The translations under genes and the position numbers were made by a program. A stretch of 64,000 bases of DNA, from the NCBI GenBank assembly GCA_023715865.1, contig JAMBOW010000006.1, positions 62,001-126,000 of the forward strand, in the 5' to 3' direction. Positions 27,089-34,491 of the stretch are shown here, in pieces. This DNA is from Neobacillus mesonae (GTDB lineage: Bacteria > Bacillota > Bacilli > Paenibacillales > Paenibacillaceae). Position 1 is the stretch's first letter. Each line of letters starts with the position of its first letter. The notes beneath the pieces are model-generated. The model had not been told where the DNA came from, ran no database searches, and saw only the letters and a list, made by a program, of their open reading frames with translations.

Positions 27089-27208
27089 AAAAGCTAGAAA
27101 TTCCAGGATTTTCGTCCCCCATTGTTACATGTATATAGATGTGCTGAAAAAAAGCAACTTGATTATAATATTATGTTCACAAGTGCTGTGTAAAGGTGAT
27201 TTTTATGG

Positions 27209-27251
27209 AAAAACAAAGGGCTGACGAGGAATGAAGCATCCTCGTCAGCCC
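27209..27251 (-). terminator. Terminator of the MutS2-like gene
   Basis: GGGCTGACGAGGA (27218-27230) pairs with TCCTCGTCAGCCC (27239-27251), perfect 13-base arms. On the minus strand the stem is followed by CTTTGTTTTT. Confidence 0.85.
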
Positions 27252-27294
27252 CAGCATGGCTAACTACTGCATAAAGACAGTGTTGTAGTGCATA

Positions 27295-29340
27295 TCAAGT
27301 TTCATCGCTTGGCATTTCAATCGTCAGCCCGGGTACATGCTTTTTGGACATTTGCTTTCGTTTTTTTCGATTTTCCTTGGACTCAAATACAATGTCAAAA
27401 TCATAATTGTCCGGATAAAGCTCCTCGCCCGGAATATGAAGCTTCAAGCGCTTTTTGGCAATCTTGAGCTTCTTCCCCCGCACAAGTACGGTAAGCTGGC
27501 CTTTTGCATCCTCTGGTTCGGCGATAATGCCGCCTTCATTCATATACGGAATATATACTCTGTCACCTATTTGCAGCTGGCGTACAGGATGTTTCTCTTC
27601 ATCATTAGACAAAGGCGTATCGAGTAGATGGTCTCTGAAGTCTTCACGATCATGATTGCCATGGATAACATCGCCAGAGCTTGACGCATCGTTGTCCTTG
27701 TTATAGCTATCGGTATCTAAACTGTGCCCCTCTGTCTCTGCTTGCGCGATTGGTTGAATCTCGGACTGCATCTGTATAGAGGAAGGGCCGTAAGCAGCAG
27801 CTGAACCTTCCGGTCTTTGCGATTTGGCTGTGACTTCTTTGGAACGATCTATGATGTAGGATGGAATACCAAGTTTAAGCGCAATGGCAAAAGCATAGCT
27901 CTGGCCTGCTTCACCAATCGTAAGCCGGTATAACGGCTTCAAAGAGTCGGTGTCAAATTCCATCCGTGCATTTTCAAATCCGTTTGCGGCCGCTGCGAAA
28001 TTTTTGATTTCAGAAAAATGAGTAGTGGCGACAACCGTTGCCTGTCTCAGGTAGATCTCTTCCAGTAAGGCGATGGAGAGTCCGGTCCCCTCACCTGGAT
28101 CTGTCCCCGATGCCATTTCATCGATAAGAATAAGGGTAGAGGGACCAGCTGCTTTTAAAATCTCAATCATGTTTTTGATATGGGCAGAGAAGGTGCTGAG
28201 TGCATGCTCGAGGCTTTGGCCATCTCCGATATCCACGCTGAGCTGCTCAAATACGCTGAGCTGGCTTCCTTCTCCAACAGGGACAAGAAGACCGGACTGA
28301 GCCATTAATGTCAGGAGTCCGATCGTCTTAAGGCACAATGTTTTGCCCCCGGTGTTCGGACCCGTAATAATCAACGACTTAAACGAGTCGCCAATATGAA
28401 AGTCGAGCGGAACCATAAAGTTAACCAGCGGATGGCGCGCAGATCTTAATTGAAGGATTCCGTTATTAACAAGATGTACGGACCGTCCCTGATAGGAAAG
28501 GGCATAGCGCGCTTTAGCGAACAAAAAGTCATACATGCCTACGGTATCCGTGTTGACACGAAGCTCGTATTCGTACTGATCCGCTAACTGGGTCAGCTCG
28601 CTTAGTATCTTCATTTCCTCGCGCTGTTCTACTGTCCGGTGCAGGCTGAGTTCCATTTGGAGGCTTGCTATTTCGTCCGGCTCGATAAACACCGTTTGGC
28701 CGCTGGCGGATTCATCGAGAACAGCACCTTTAAGGAGTTTGCGGAACTCCTTCTGTACAGGCAGACAGTAACGATCTCCGCGTCTTGTAACCAATTGATC
28801 CTGCAAAATAGCCCGATGCTTGGAAAGCAAGGTGTCCAGCTTTTTCTTCAATCGTTCCTCAATCACCTGAACTTGTTTTCTCGCCTTCAGCAGGTCTTTA
28901 CTGGCATGATCCGTAATTCGTCCCAAGTAGATGCAGCGTTCAATTTCCTCGCGCAGGGAATCCAGCGAATACATTGAGCTGGCATAGGCACTGACATTCG
29001 GCGCGATATCTCTTTTGGACTGCATATATTTCATAAGCTGGGTGCAGCTCCGCAAAAACTGCAAAAGATGCATTAAGTCCTGTTCTGTAAATAAATATCC
29101 GGTACCGAGCAGGTTCATTATATTCTCGATACCCGATAATGAAGGGATCGGTACGCTGGCTCCGTGCCGGATAAGTCCAAGCGCCTCCTCGGTTTCGGCC
29201 AGTGCCTGACGGATCCGGCTTATATTTGTCATGGGCACAAGCGAATCAATCTGCTGCTGCCCAAGATAAGATACAGCATATGACCTCAGCTGTTCTTTAA
29301 CTGTGTGATATTCGAGTCTTTGCATACTTTGTTCATTCAT
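27295..29340 (-). CDS. MutS2-like ATPase lacking the Smr domain
   Basis: Member of the MutS2 branch, 681 residues. The N-terminus (MQRLEYHTVKEQLRSYAVS) and lever/clamp region (about 1-300) are MutS2-like. The ATPase has Walker A GPNTGGKT (about 325-332), Walker B LILIDEMASGTDP and the switch TTHFSEIK. A short acidic linker then leads to a KOW-like stretch, IGDRVYIPYMNEGGIIAEP (about residues 590-610). The protein ends soon after, with no C-terminal Smr nuclease domain; typical MutS2 has roughly 780 residues. MutS2 of B. subtilis is known to act on stalled or collided ribosomes. The start is ATG 29340 with AAAGGAG upstream; ATG 29361 contains that site and is less likely. The gene follows a complex leader. 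Confidence 0.85.
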   Translation of the reverse strand: MNEQSMQRLEYHTVKEQLRSYAVSYLGQQQIDSLVPMTNISRIRQALAETEEALGLIRHGASVPIPSLSGIENIMNLLGTGYLFTEQDLMHLLQFLRSCTQLMKYMQSKRDIAPNVSAYASSMYSLDSLREEIERCIYLGRITDHASKDLLKARKQVQVIEERLKKKLDTLLSKHRAILQDQLVTRRGDRYCLPVQKEFRKLLKGAVLDESASGQTVFIEPDEIASLQMELSLHRTVEQREEMKILSELTQLADQYEYELRVNTDTVGMYDFLFAKARYALSYQGRSVHLVNNGILQLRSARHPLVNFMVPLDFHIGDSFKSLIITGPNTGGKTLCLKTIGLLTLMAQSGLLVPVGEGSQLSVFEQLSVDIGDGQSLEHALSTFSAHIKNMIEILKAAGPSTLILIDEMASGTDPGEGTGLSIALLEEIYLRQATVVATTHFSEIKNFAAAANGFENARMEFDTDSLKPLYRLTIGEAGQSYAFAIALKLGIPSYIIDRSKEVTAKSQRPEGSAAAYGPSSIQMQSEIQPIAQAETEGHSLDTDSYNKDNDASSSGDVIHGNHDREDFRDHLLDTPLSNDEEKHPVRQLQIGDRVYIPYMNEGGIIAEPEDAKGQLTVLVRGKKLKIAKKRLKLHIPGEELYPDNYDFDIVFESKENRKKRKQMSKKHVPGLTIEMPSDET

Positions 29341-29361
29341 GGATAGACGCTCCTTTAGCAT

Positions 29362-29448
29362 TTATTTAATGGCAGTGAAGCGGAAAAAAACAAACAAAAA
29401 TAGACGCAAGAAGCGAACAGAAGGGTTCGTTCTTACGTCTGTATGCAT
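29362..29448 (-). CDS. Possible second leader peptide (28 codons)
   Basis: ATG at 29448 with AGGAG 11 bases upstream. The product starts MHTDVRTNPSV and ends in a Phe/Leu/Arg-rich stretch (RFLRLFLFVFFRF). The reading frame runs through the whole terminator hairpin at 29402-29440 and stops one base before the ATG at 29361. Translation would disrupt that hairpin. No homologue is known to me and the spacing is slightly long, so this is a candidate only. Confidence 0.35.
   Translation of the reverse strand: MHTDVRTNPSVRFLRLFLFVFFRFTAIK
29384..29440 (-). terminator. Leader terminator B, next to the MutS2-like gene
   Basis: On the minus strand AGACGTAAGAACGAAC (29440-29425) pairs with GTTCGCTTCTTGCGTCT (29418-29402) with one bulge and one mismatch, followed by ATTTTTGTTTGTTTTTTT. 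It lies between the promoter and the MutS2-like gene, so expression needs read-through. Confidence 0.8.
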
Positions 29449-29531
29449 GAGTTACAATGCTCCTAGTTTGTGAAGCGTACCGGTCATAAACCTACAGTGA
29501 GCAAAGCTCTAAGATTTATAAATTTGGGTAC

Positions 29532-29561
29532 AAAAAAACCGCGCTGCAAAAAACAGCACGG
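29532..29561 (-). terminator. Leader terminator A
   Basis: On the minus strand CCGTGCTG (29561-29554) pairs with CAGCGCGG (29546-29539) with one G-T pair, followed by seven T residues. Confidence 0.75.
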
Positions 29562-29758
29562 ATGGTTTCACAAAACAAAAAGTCGTATCTCATGTGCATA
29601 GAGAGTTTTGTTATCCGCTGTTCTTAACTGATTTCATGAGGTCTCTATGCCGTATGCCCGAAAAAGAGCAGTAGAAAATAGACATCGCTATTTCAAGCGA
29701 TGAAGCCATAGAGCAAGCCTCAATATGAAATTGATTAGTTAAGAACGATCACCGACAT
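29552..29758 (-). promoter_or_regulatory. Attenuator region with alternative pairings
   Basis: On the minus strand GTTCTTAACT, within the first leader ORF (29746-29737), pairs perfectly with AGTTAAGAAC (29629-29620). CATAGAG (29649-29643) can pair either upstream with CTCTATG (29713-29707) or downstream with CTCTATG (29603-29597). AACAGCGGAT plus CAAAAC (29622-29605) can pair with GTTTTG and ATCCGTGCTGTT (29576-29552). The last pairing consumes the 5' arm of terminator A, so it acts as an antiterminator. A ribosome held on the leader ORF would free the bases it needs. Confidence 0.6.
29735..29758 (-). CDS. Leader peptide MSVIVLN
   Basis: Seven-codon ORF starting at ATG 29758, preceded by AAGGAG with exactly 8 bases of spacing. 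It is the first ORF after a strong promoter and its last codons form one arm of the attenuator. No other gene fits this ribosome site. Confidence 0.6.
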   Translation of the reverse strand: MSVIVLN

Positions 29759-29791
29759 CAAAATCTCTCCTTTTTGGATGAGTTAATACGT

Positions 29792-29820
29792 ATCATATGC
29801 TGATCGTTCAAAAAAGTCAA
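29792..29820 (-). promoter_or_regulatory. Promoter of the MutS2-like transcript
   Basis: Minus-strand TTGACT (29820-29815), 17 bases, TATGAT (29797-29792). The transcript has a leader of about 450 bases. Confidence 0.78.
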
Positions 29821-29824
29821 CAAA

Positions 29825-29853
29825 TTGAATATCGGTCCGATGTGCTATACAAT
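29825..29853 (+). promoter_or_regulatory. Promoter of the thiMDE operon
   Basis: TTGAAT (29825-29830), 17 bases, TACAAT (29848-29853). Its -35 box is only 4 bases from that of the divergent MutS2-like promoter. Confidence 0.7.
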
Positions 29854-29875
29854 AAGGAAGAATATGAAACTATAT

Positions 29876-29972
29876 ATTGACGGGAGCCTGCGGAAGCAAG
29901 CTGAGAGTACAACTAATCTGTTGTTGACCGGTAGAACCTGCTATGGATAATGCCAGCGTAGGGAGCGAACAT
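29876..29972 (+). promoter_or_regulatory. TPP (THI-box) riboswitch
   Basis: Conserved blocks GCTGAGAGT, GACCGGTAGAACCTG and GGATAATGCCAGCGTAGGGA are present in the right order. It binds thiamine pyrophosphate and lies before thiM, with a terminator just downstream, so it should shut off the operon when TPP is plentiful. Confidence 0.95.
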
Positions 29973-29980
29973 GTCTATTT

Positions 29981-30007
29981 ACGCATGCCTTCGCATGCGT
30001 TTTTTTT
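29981..30007 (+). terminator. TPP riboswitch terminator
   Basis: ACGCATGC (29981-29988), loop CTTC, GCATGCGT (29993-30000), then seven T residues. Confidence 0.9.
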
Positions 30008-30139
30008 GTGTATTCTGCAAAAAATATATTTGCGATATAACCCAATACCTATCTTACTTCGCTCCTTAAAACGAACCTTCCATTGCCATAGACAACAACA
30101 GATCAGGCTCCTTATCTTCTAAAAGAAAGGTCTGATAAA

Positions 30140-30976
30140 ATGTCCAATTCTTATTTGGCATCACTCATCACTCGAATTCATGAAGAACAACCCTTGGTCC
30201 ATAATATGACGAATACCGTTGTTACAAATTTTACGGCAAACGGCTTGCTGGCTCTTGGTGCATCTCCGGTTATGGCTTATGCAATAGAGGAAGTGGCTGA
30301 TATGGTTCAAAACGCTCGTGCGCTCGTGCTGAACATTGGCACATTGACTACGGAGCTTGTGGACGCGATGATTGCAGCCGGAAAAGCTGCTAATGAATAC
30401 GGAGTTCCCGTGCTGCTTGATCCTGTGGGGGCAGGAGCTACCCCTTATCGAACAGATGCGGCCCTTCGCATACTTCGTGAAGTGGACATTACGCTTATCA
30501 GAGGAAATGCGGGTGAAATCAGCCGCCTGATCGGTGAGTTAATACCCGTTAAGGGGGTGGATGCAGGACAGTCGGCGACTATCGAAAGAGCAGAAATGGC
30601 AGTCCGTGCAGCTCGTACATTAGGAACCGCGGTTGTTGTATCCGGTCCCGAAGATGTGATTACAAATGGAGAAGCAGGGTTTGTTATAAAGTCGGGCCAC
30701 CCCTTGTTGACTCGAGTGACAGGGGCGGGCTGCCTGCTGACTTCTGTAATCGGTGCCTTTCTTGGTGTTGAACATTCTGTGTTGGAGGCGGGAGCGGCGG
30801 GGCTTGGCTTCTACGGAGCAGCGGCGCTGGCAGCCGGACAAAAAACAGAGCAAGCGGGAGTCGGCAGCTTTCAAATCGCTTTTTTGGATGAGCTGTCAAA
30901 GCTTACTCCGTCTTCCTTTGAGAAGAGCGTGGAAATATCGGACATGAATGAGCTGTGCAGCAAGGAGGAGGTGTAG
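30140..30976 (+). CDS. thiM: Hydroxyethylthiazole kinase
   Basis: Phosphorylates 4-methyl-5-(2-hydroxyethyl)thiazole with ATP for thiamine salvage. The 278-residue protein belongs to the ribokinase-like ThiM family. PLVHNMTNTVVTNFTANGLLA at the N-terminus and GASPVMAYA form the thiazole site. VPVLLDPVGAGATPYRT and LIRGNAGEI are central motifs, and TGAGCLLTSVIGAF carries the catalytic cysteine/anion-hole region. The ATG follows GAAAGG. First gene of thiMDE under the TPP riboswitch. The C-terminal 20 residues are rich in acidic residues. Confidence 0.96.
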   Translation: MSNSYLASLITRIHEEQPLVHNMTNTVVTNFTANGLLALGASPVMAYAIEEVADMVQNARALVLNIGTLTTELVDAMIAAGKAANEYGVPVLLDPVGAGATPYRTDAALRILREVDITLIRGNAGEISRLIGELIPVKGVDAGQSATIERAEMAVRAARTLGTAVVVSGPEDVITNGEAGFVIKSGHPLLTRVTGAGCLLTSVIGAFLGVEHSVLEAGAAGLGFYGAAALAAGQKTEQAGVGSFQIAFLDELSKLTPSSFEKSVEISDMNELCSKEEV

Positions 30977-30978
30977 AA

Positions 30979-31791
30979 ATGACGGTACCTAAAGCACTCA
31001 CGATTGCAGGTTCAGACAGCGGAGGCGGGGCAGGGATACAGGCTGATCTCAAGACCTTTCAGGAATTGGACGTATTCGGCATGTCAGCAATTACTGCTGT
31101 TACGGCACAAAATACGCTTGGAGTACAGGGCGTGCATCCTATGCCTGTTGATTTTGTTGCGCAGCAAATTGAATCGGTCTTTGCCGATTTGAGACCGAAC
31201 ACCGTGAAGACAGGTATGCTGTTCAGCAGCGAGATTATTGAAGAGGTCGCAAGGCAGGCTACCCGGCATCGTGTGGAGAAGCTTGTGATCGATCCAGTTA
31301 TGATTGCGAAGGGCGGAGCTGCTTTGCTTCGATCAGAAGCTGTGACAGCACTGATGAAAGAGCTTCTCCCGCTTGCGCTTGTTGTGACGCCGAACATTCC
31401 TGAGGCTGAGACCATGACTGGCAGCAGCATCCGAACGTTCGAGGACCGCAAGGAAGCAGCGAAACGGATTCAAGATCACGGTGCAGCCTATGTCATTATT
31501 AAGGGTGGGCATGATTCAAGCAGCGAGACCGTTACTGATATTTTGTATGACGGCACGTTCTTCACGGAATTTCCAGGCCAAAGAGTGCGTACGGTTCATT
31601 CCCATGGAACGGGCTGCACCTTCTCCGCAGCGTTAACAGCTGAACTGGCCAAAGGGGCAGAGGTTTTCATGGCGGCGAGTAAGGCGAGAGATTTTGTTCA
31701 AGCTGCACTTACGGATACGCTTGGTATTGGAGGAGGACATGGTCCGACGAATCACTGGGCCTATCGCAAGCAAAAGGGAGTGAGCGAATGA
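30979..31791 (+). CDS. thiD: Hydroxymethylpyrimidine/phosphomethylpyrimidine kinase
   Basis: Phosphorylates HMP and HMP-phosphate to HMP pyrophosphate, the pyrimidine half of thiamine. The protein has 270 residues. The N-terminal [20 protein letters not shown] binds the pyrimidine, VTAQNTLGV and KTGMLFS follow, and [12 protein letters not shown] holds the anion hole and catalytic Cys. The start is the ATG at 30979, two bases after the thiM stop, with AAGGAGGAGGTG overlapping the thiM end. The longer frame from 30955 lacks a ribosome site. It overlaps thiE by 4 bases (ATGA). Confidence 0.96.
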   Translation: MTVPKALTIAGSDSGGGAGIQADLKTFQELDVFGMSAITAVTAQNTLGVQGVHPMPVDFVAQQIESVFADLRPNTVKTGMLFSSEIIEEVARQATRHRVEKLVIDPVMIAKGGAALLRSEAVTALMKELLPLALVVTPNIPEAETMTGSSIRTFEDRKEAAKRIQDHGAAYVIIKGGHDSSSETVTDILYDGTFFTEFPGQRVRTVHSHGTGCTFSAALTAELAKGAEVFMAASKARDFVQAALTDTLGIGGGHGPTNHWAYRKQKGVSE

Positions 31792-32441
31792 GCCGGATAT
31801 CCAGTGTCCGCATGAAGGAACTGCTTAAGGTGTATTTTGTTATGGGCAGTGTAAATTGTCTGAAAGCTCCTGAAGATACATTAAAAGAGGCGCTGCGCAG
31901 CGGGGTAACCCTGTTTCAATTTCGTGAAAAGGGACCCGGTTCTTTTGAAGGTGAGAAGCGGGTTGAATTTGCCCGGAGCTTGCAGAAGTTGTGCAGAGAG
32001 CACGGAGTCCCTTTTATCGTTAATGACGATGTGGATTTAGCGCTTGAAATTGAAGCGGACGGTGTACATGTGGGCCAGGACGATGAGGAACCGGGGAAGG
32101 TAAGGGAAAGAATAGGGGACAAGATTCTCGGCATATCCGCCCATACAACTGAAGAAGCGAGAATTGCTTATGAGCAAGGGGCCGATTACATCGGAGTAGG
32201 ACCGATATATCCGACGAGATCAAAGGATGATGCCCATGCCGTGCAGGGGCCGCTCATCATCAAGTCGATGCGGGGAGCCGAGATAGGTCTTCCGCTGGTT
32301 GGCATTGGGGGGATCACTCCGGCAAATTCCAGGGAAGTGATTCTTGCGGGAGCCGATGGAGTAGCGGTGATATCGGCCATCAGCTGTGCGGAGGACATTG
32401 CAGGGTGCGTCAAGCAACTAAGGGATAAAGAACAAGATTAG
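31788..32441 (+). CDS. thiE: Thiamine-phosphate synthase
   Basis: Joins HMP pyrophosphate and thiazole phosphate into thiamine monophosphate. It is a TIM-barrel protein of 217 residues. Signature segments are [14 protein letters not shown] (pyrophosphate/Lys), [52 protein letters not shown] and [13 protein letters not shown]. It is translationally coupled to thiD through an ATGA overlap and ends at a strong terminator. With thiM and thiD it makes up the salvage branch; the de novo thiazole genes are not in the window. Confidence 0.96.
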   Translation: MSRISSVRMKELLKVYFVMGSVNCLKAPEDTLKEALRSGVTLFQFREKGPGSFEGEKRVEFARSLQKLCREHGVPFIVNDDVDLALEIEADGVHVGQDDEEPGKVRERIGDKILGISAHTTEEARIAYEQGADYIGVGPIYPTRSKDDAHAVQGPLIIKSMRGAEIGLPLVGIGGITPANSREVILAGADGVAVISAISCAEDIAGCVKQLRDKEQD

Positions 32442-32478
32442 ATCGTACCAAATTGAAACTAACATAAGTGTAATAATA

Positions 32479-32520
32479 GGGGAGGATACCTAACATAAAT
32501 GAGGTGTCCTCCCCTTTATT
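32479..32520 (+). terminator. Terminator of the thiMDE operon
   Basis: GGGGAGGATACCT (32479-32491) pairs with AGGTGTCCTCCCC (32502-32514), perfect, then TTTATTTG. Confidence 0.88.
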
Positions 32521-32541
32521 TGTTCGTGCATTGAGAAAACA

Positions 32542-32560
32542 ATGAATGTATTACATTCAT
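32542..32560. promoter_or_regulatory. 19-bp palindrome before the creatininase operon (candidate operator)
   Basis: ATGAATGTA-T-TACATTCAT, perfect 9-base arms, in the otherwise empty, AT-rich 300-base gap between thiE and the creatininase gene. A second, weaker dyad ATTGTT...AACAAT (32775-32792) lies close to the start codon. I see no clear promoter or THI box in this gap. Confidence 0.45.
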
Positions 32561-32815
32561 AATTTCATTGCTTCACTTACCTCGTTATTACCTCTTCTAG
32601 GCATTTAATCCGAACAATATGTTTAATGATAACCAAAAAATTTCGTGTTATCACTATGATATCTAACATAAACATTACGCAATTGAGTGCCTAGAGCACA
32701 AAATAAAGTTGCCATTTTATATAAAAAACCAAAACCACGTGAATTTTATTTACATCACAACCTCATCCCTTTACATTGTTTCTAACAACAATACATAACT
32801 GAGGGGTTGATATGA

Positions 32816-33631
32816 ATGACCACACGTTATCAAGGAATCGCTTATGACCAATTATTCCTCCCCAGATTGACAGGACCTGAAATAGGAGAGCTGGCGAAGA
32901 CGGATGCCATGCTGATCCTGCCGATTGGTGCGATGGAGCAGCATGGACCACATCTTCCCGTTTTTACTGACACGCTGATTGGCGAAGGAATGTTAACGGA
33001 GGCATTTAAGCATCTAACTCCTGAAGATAATATATGGCTTCTGCCGCATCTCCCTTATGGAAAAAGCAACGAGCATGCCGGTTGGAGCGGAACGGTAACA
33101 TTGTCGGCAGTTACGCTAATCGCTGTACTCATGGACGTTGCTGAAAGTCTTGCCAAAACGGGGTTCAGTCGGCTTGTATTATTTAACACCCATGGGGGGA
33201 ATGTTGATGCGCTGAATCTAGCAGCGAGAGATATTCGAGAAAAGACCGGCATGATGGTGTTCAGACTGGACGGAGGCGGACTTGATAACGATAAAGAGCT
33301 GCTGCTGCCTGAGGAACGGATGTACGGCATTCATGCCGGAGATTCTGAAACCTCAATGATCATGCATTTACAAAGCGAATGGGTGCACTGGGATTTGCTG
33401 CCTAACGAATTTCCACCGGTTACACCTGAAATGAAGCTTCAGTTCAGTAACAAACGGTTTGCATGGCTGATGAAGGATCTATCCGTTTCCGGAGTGTGTG
33501 GAAATGCTCAGCTCGCCACAAGCGAAAAGGGAGAAACACTGCTCTCATCCGCAGGAAGGAATGCGGCAGAGCTGTTTAAACTGATGCAGCAGTTTGAGTT
33601 TGACAAGAAAATAAAGATCGGGTCTGTCTGA
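32816..33631 (+). CDS. Creatininase-family amidohydrolase
   Basis: Predicted metal-dependent hydrolase that opens cyclic amides; family members include creatininase and hydrolases acting on ring-opened purine or pterin-like compounds. The protein has 271 residues. The metal ligands are visible in PIGAMEQHGPHLPVFTD (Glu41, His43, Asp52), NTHGGNVDALN and IHAGDSETSMI. The ATG at 32816 follows GAGGGGTTGA; an overlapping ATG at 32812 is out of frame. First gene of a seven-gene operon with an ABC importer, an oxidase and two amidohydrolases, which points to uptake and breakdown of a nitrogen heterocycle. The exact substrate is unknown. Confidence 0.85.
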   Translation: MTTRYQGIAYDQLFLPRLTGPEIGELAKTDAMLILPIGAMEQHGPHLPVFTDTLIGEGMLTEAFKHLTPEDNIWLLPHLPYGKSNEHAGWSGTVTLSAVTLIAVLMDVAESLAKTGFSRLVLFNTHGGNVDALNLAARDIREKTGMMVFRLDGGGLDNDKELLLPEERMYGIHAGDSETSMIMHLQSEWVHWDLLPNEFPPVTPEMKLQFSNKRFAWLMKDLSVSGVCGNAQLATSEKGETLLSSAGRNAAELFKLMQQFEFDKKIKIGSV

Positions 33632-33645
33632 GGGGAGAGAAGAGG

Positions 33646-34452
33646 ATGAGTAAATTAATGACAGAGCGGGGCAGCCAGACAGCGGTTAGTCCCGGTCTAG
33701 CACCGCTGGTGGAAATGGAAGGGATCAGCAAAATTTATCAAACCGGTACCATCGCCTTGCAGGATGTAAATCTCAGTATTCCGGAGGGGGAGTTCGTCAG
33801 CTTTGTCGGACCTTCAGGCTGCGGGAAATCGACGATCTTCCGAATGATTGCCGGCCTTGGTGATCCAACTGCCGGAAGAATGCGGCTGATGGGCATGGAG
33901 CCTGCCGAAGCCAGGAAGCAAAGTGACATATCCTTCGTGTTTCAGGATGCGACTCTGCTGCCGTGGTGTAAGGTGATCGACAATGTTACGTTGCCGATGG
34001 AGCTGCGCAATGTGCCGAAGAAGGAAAGAATCGAGAAGGCGATGCATGTGCTTGAAATGGTTGGACTTAAAGATTACGCCAATGCTTTGCCCCGCCAGCT
34101 CTCAGGCGGAATGAAGATGCGGGTGTCGATTGCAAGAGCGCTGGCATCAGAGCCAAAGCTGCTGCTCATGGATGAACCATTTGGAGCTCTGGATGAGATG
34201 ACAAGACAGACGCTGCAGGATGAATTGCTCGGCATATGGCAGAAGGATAAAAAAATGACGGTCCTGTTCGTTACACATAACGTATTTGAAGCGGTATATC
34301 TCTCGACCTCCATCGTTGTCATGACAGCCAGACCTGGAAAAATAGCAAGCACCATTCCGGTTCCTGTTCCTTTTCCTAGAGATGAGACCTTCCGAACTGC
34401 TCCGGAATTCAGCAGGCTGGTAGGTGAGGTTTCAGCAGTGCTGCATCACTAA
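33646..34452 (+). CDS. ABC transporter ATP-binding protein (NitT/TauT type)
   Basis: Energises import through the permease encoded downstream. It is a 268-residue nucleotide-binding domain with Walker A GPSGCGKST (about 59-67), a Q-loop in FVFQDATLLPW, the signature LSGGMKMRVSIARAL, Walker B LLLMDEPFGALDE and the switch VTHNVFEA. The family is that of SsuB, TauB and ThiZ. The first 25 residues are an extra, likely unstructured extension. It lies 14 bases after the creatininase gene; its permease and binding protein are separated from it by the oxidase gene. Confidence 0.92.
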   Translation: MSKLMTERGSQTAVSPGLAPLVEMEGISKIYQTGTIALQDVNLSIPEGEFVSFVGPSGCGKSTIFRMIAGLGDPTAGRMRLMGMEPAEARKQSDISFVFQDATLLPWCKVIDNVTLPMELRNVPKKERIEKAMHVLEMVGLKDYANALPRQLSGGMKMRVSIARALASEPKLLLMDEPFGALDEMTRQTLQDELLGIWQKDKKMTVLFVTHNVFEAVYLSTSIVVMTARPGKIASTIPVPVPFPRDETFRTAPEFSRLVGEVSAVLHH

Positions 34453-34491
34453 GCAGAACCTAAAAAATGAGGCACAGGAAGGATGAGTGTT

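Noticed and set aside
27209-27295. MutS2-like gene as a frameshifted pseudogene that lost its Smr domain
   Set aside because: Only about 40 bases separate the stop codon from a strong terminator, with no Smr-like codons in any frame; the gene has intact ATPase motifs and good initiation signals.
29441-29780. T-box or other known riboswitch in the leader of the MutS2-like gene
   Set aside because: The T-box sequence (AGGGTGGNACCGCG) and the cores of the SAM, lysine, M-box and preQ1 classes are absent; the small ORF and mutually exclusive stems fit attenuation better.
32646-32670. TGTTA...TAACA as a GlnR/TnrA nitrogen box
   Set aside because: The half-sites are 13 bases apart, while the known box needs 7, so nitrogen control of the catabolic operon is not supported by this.
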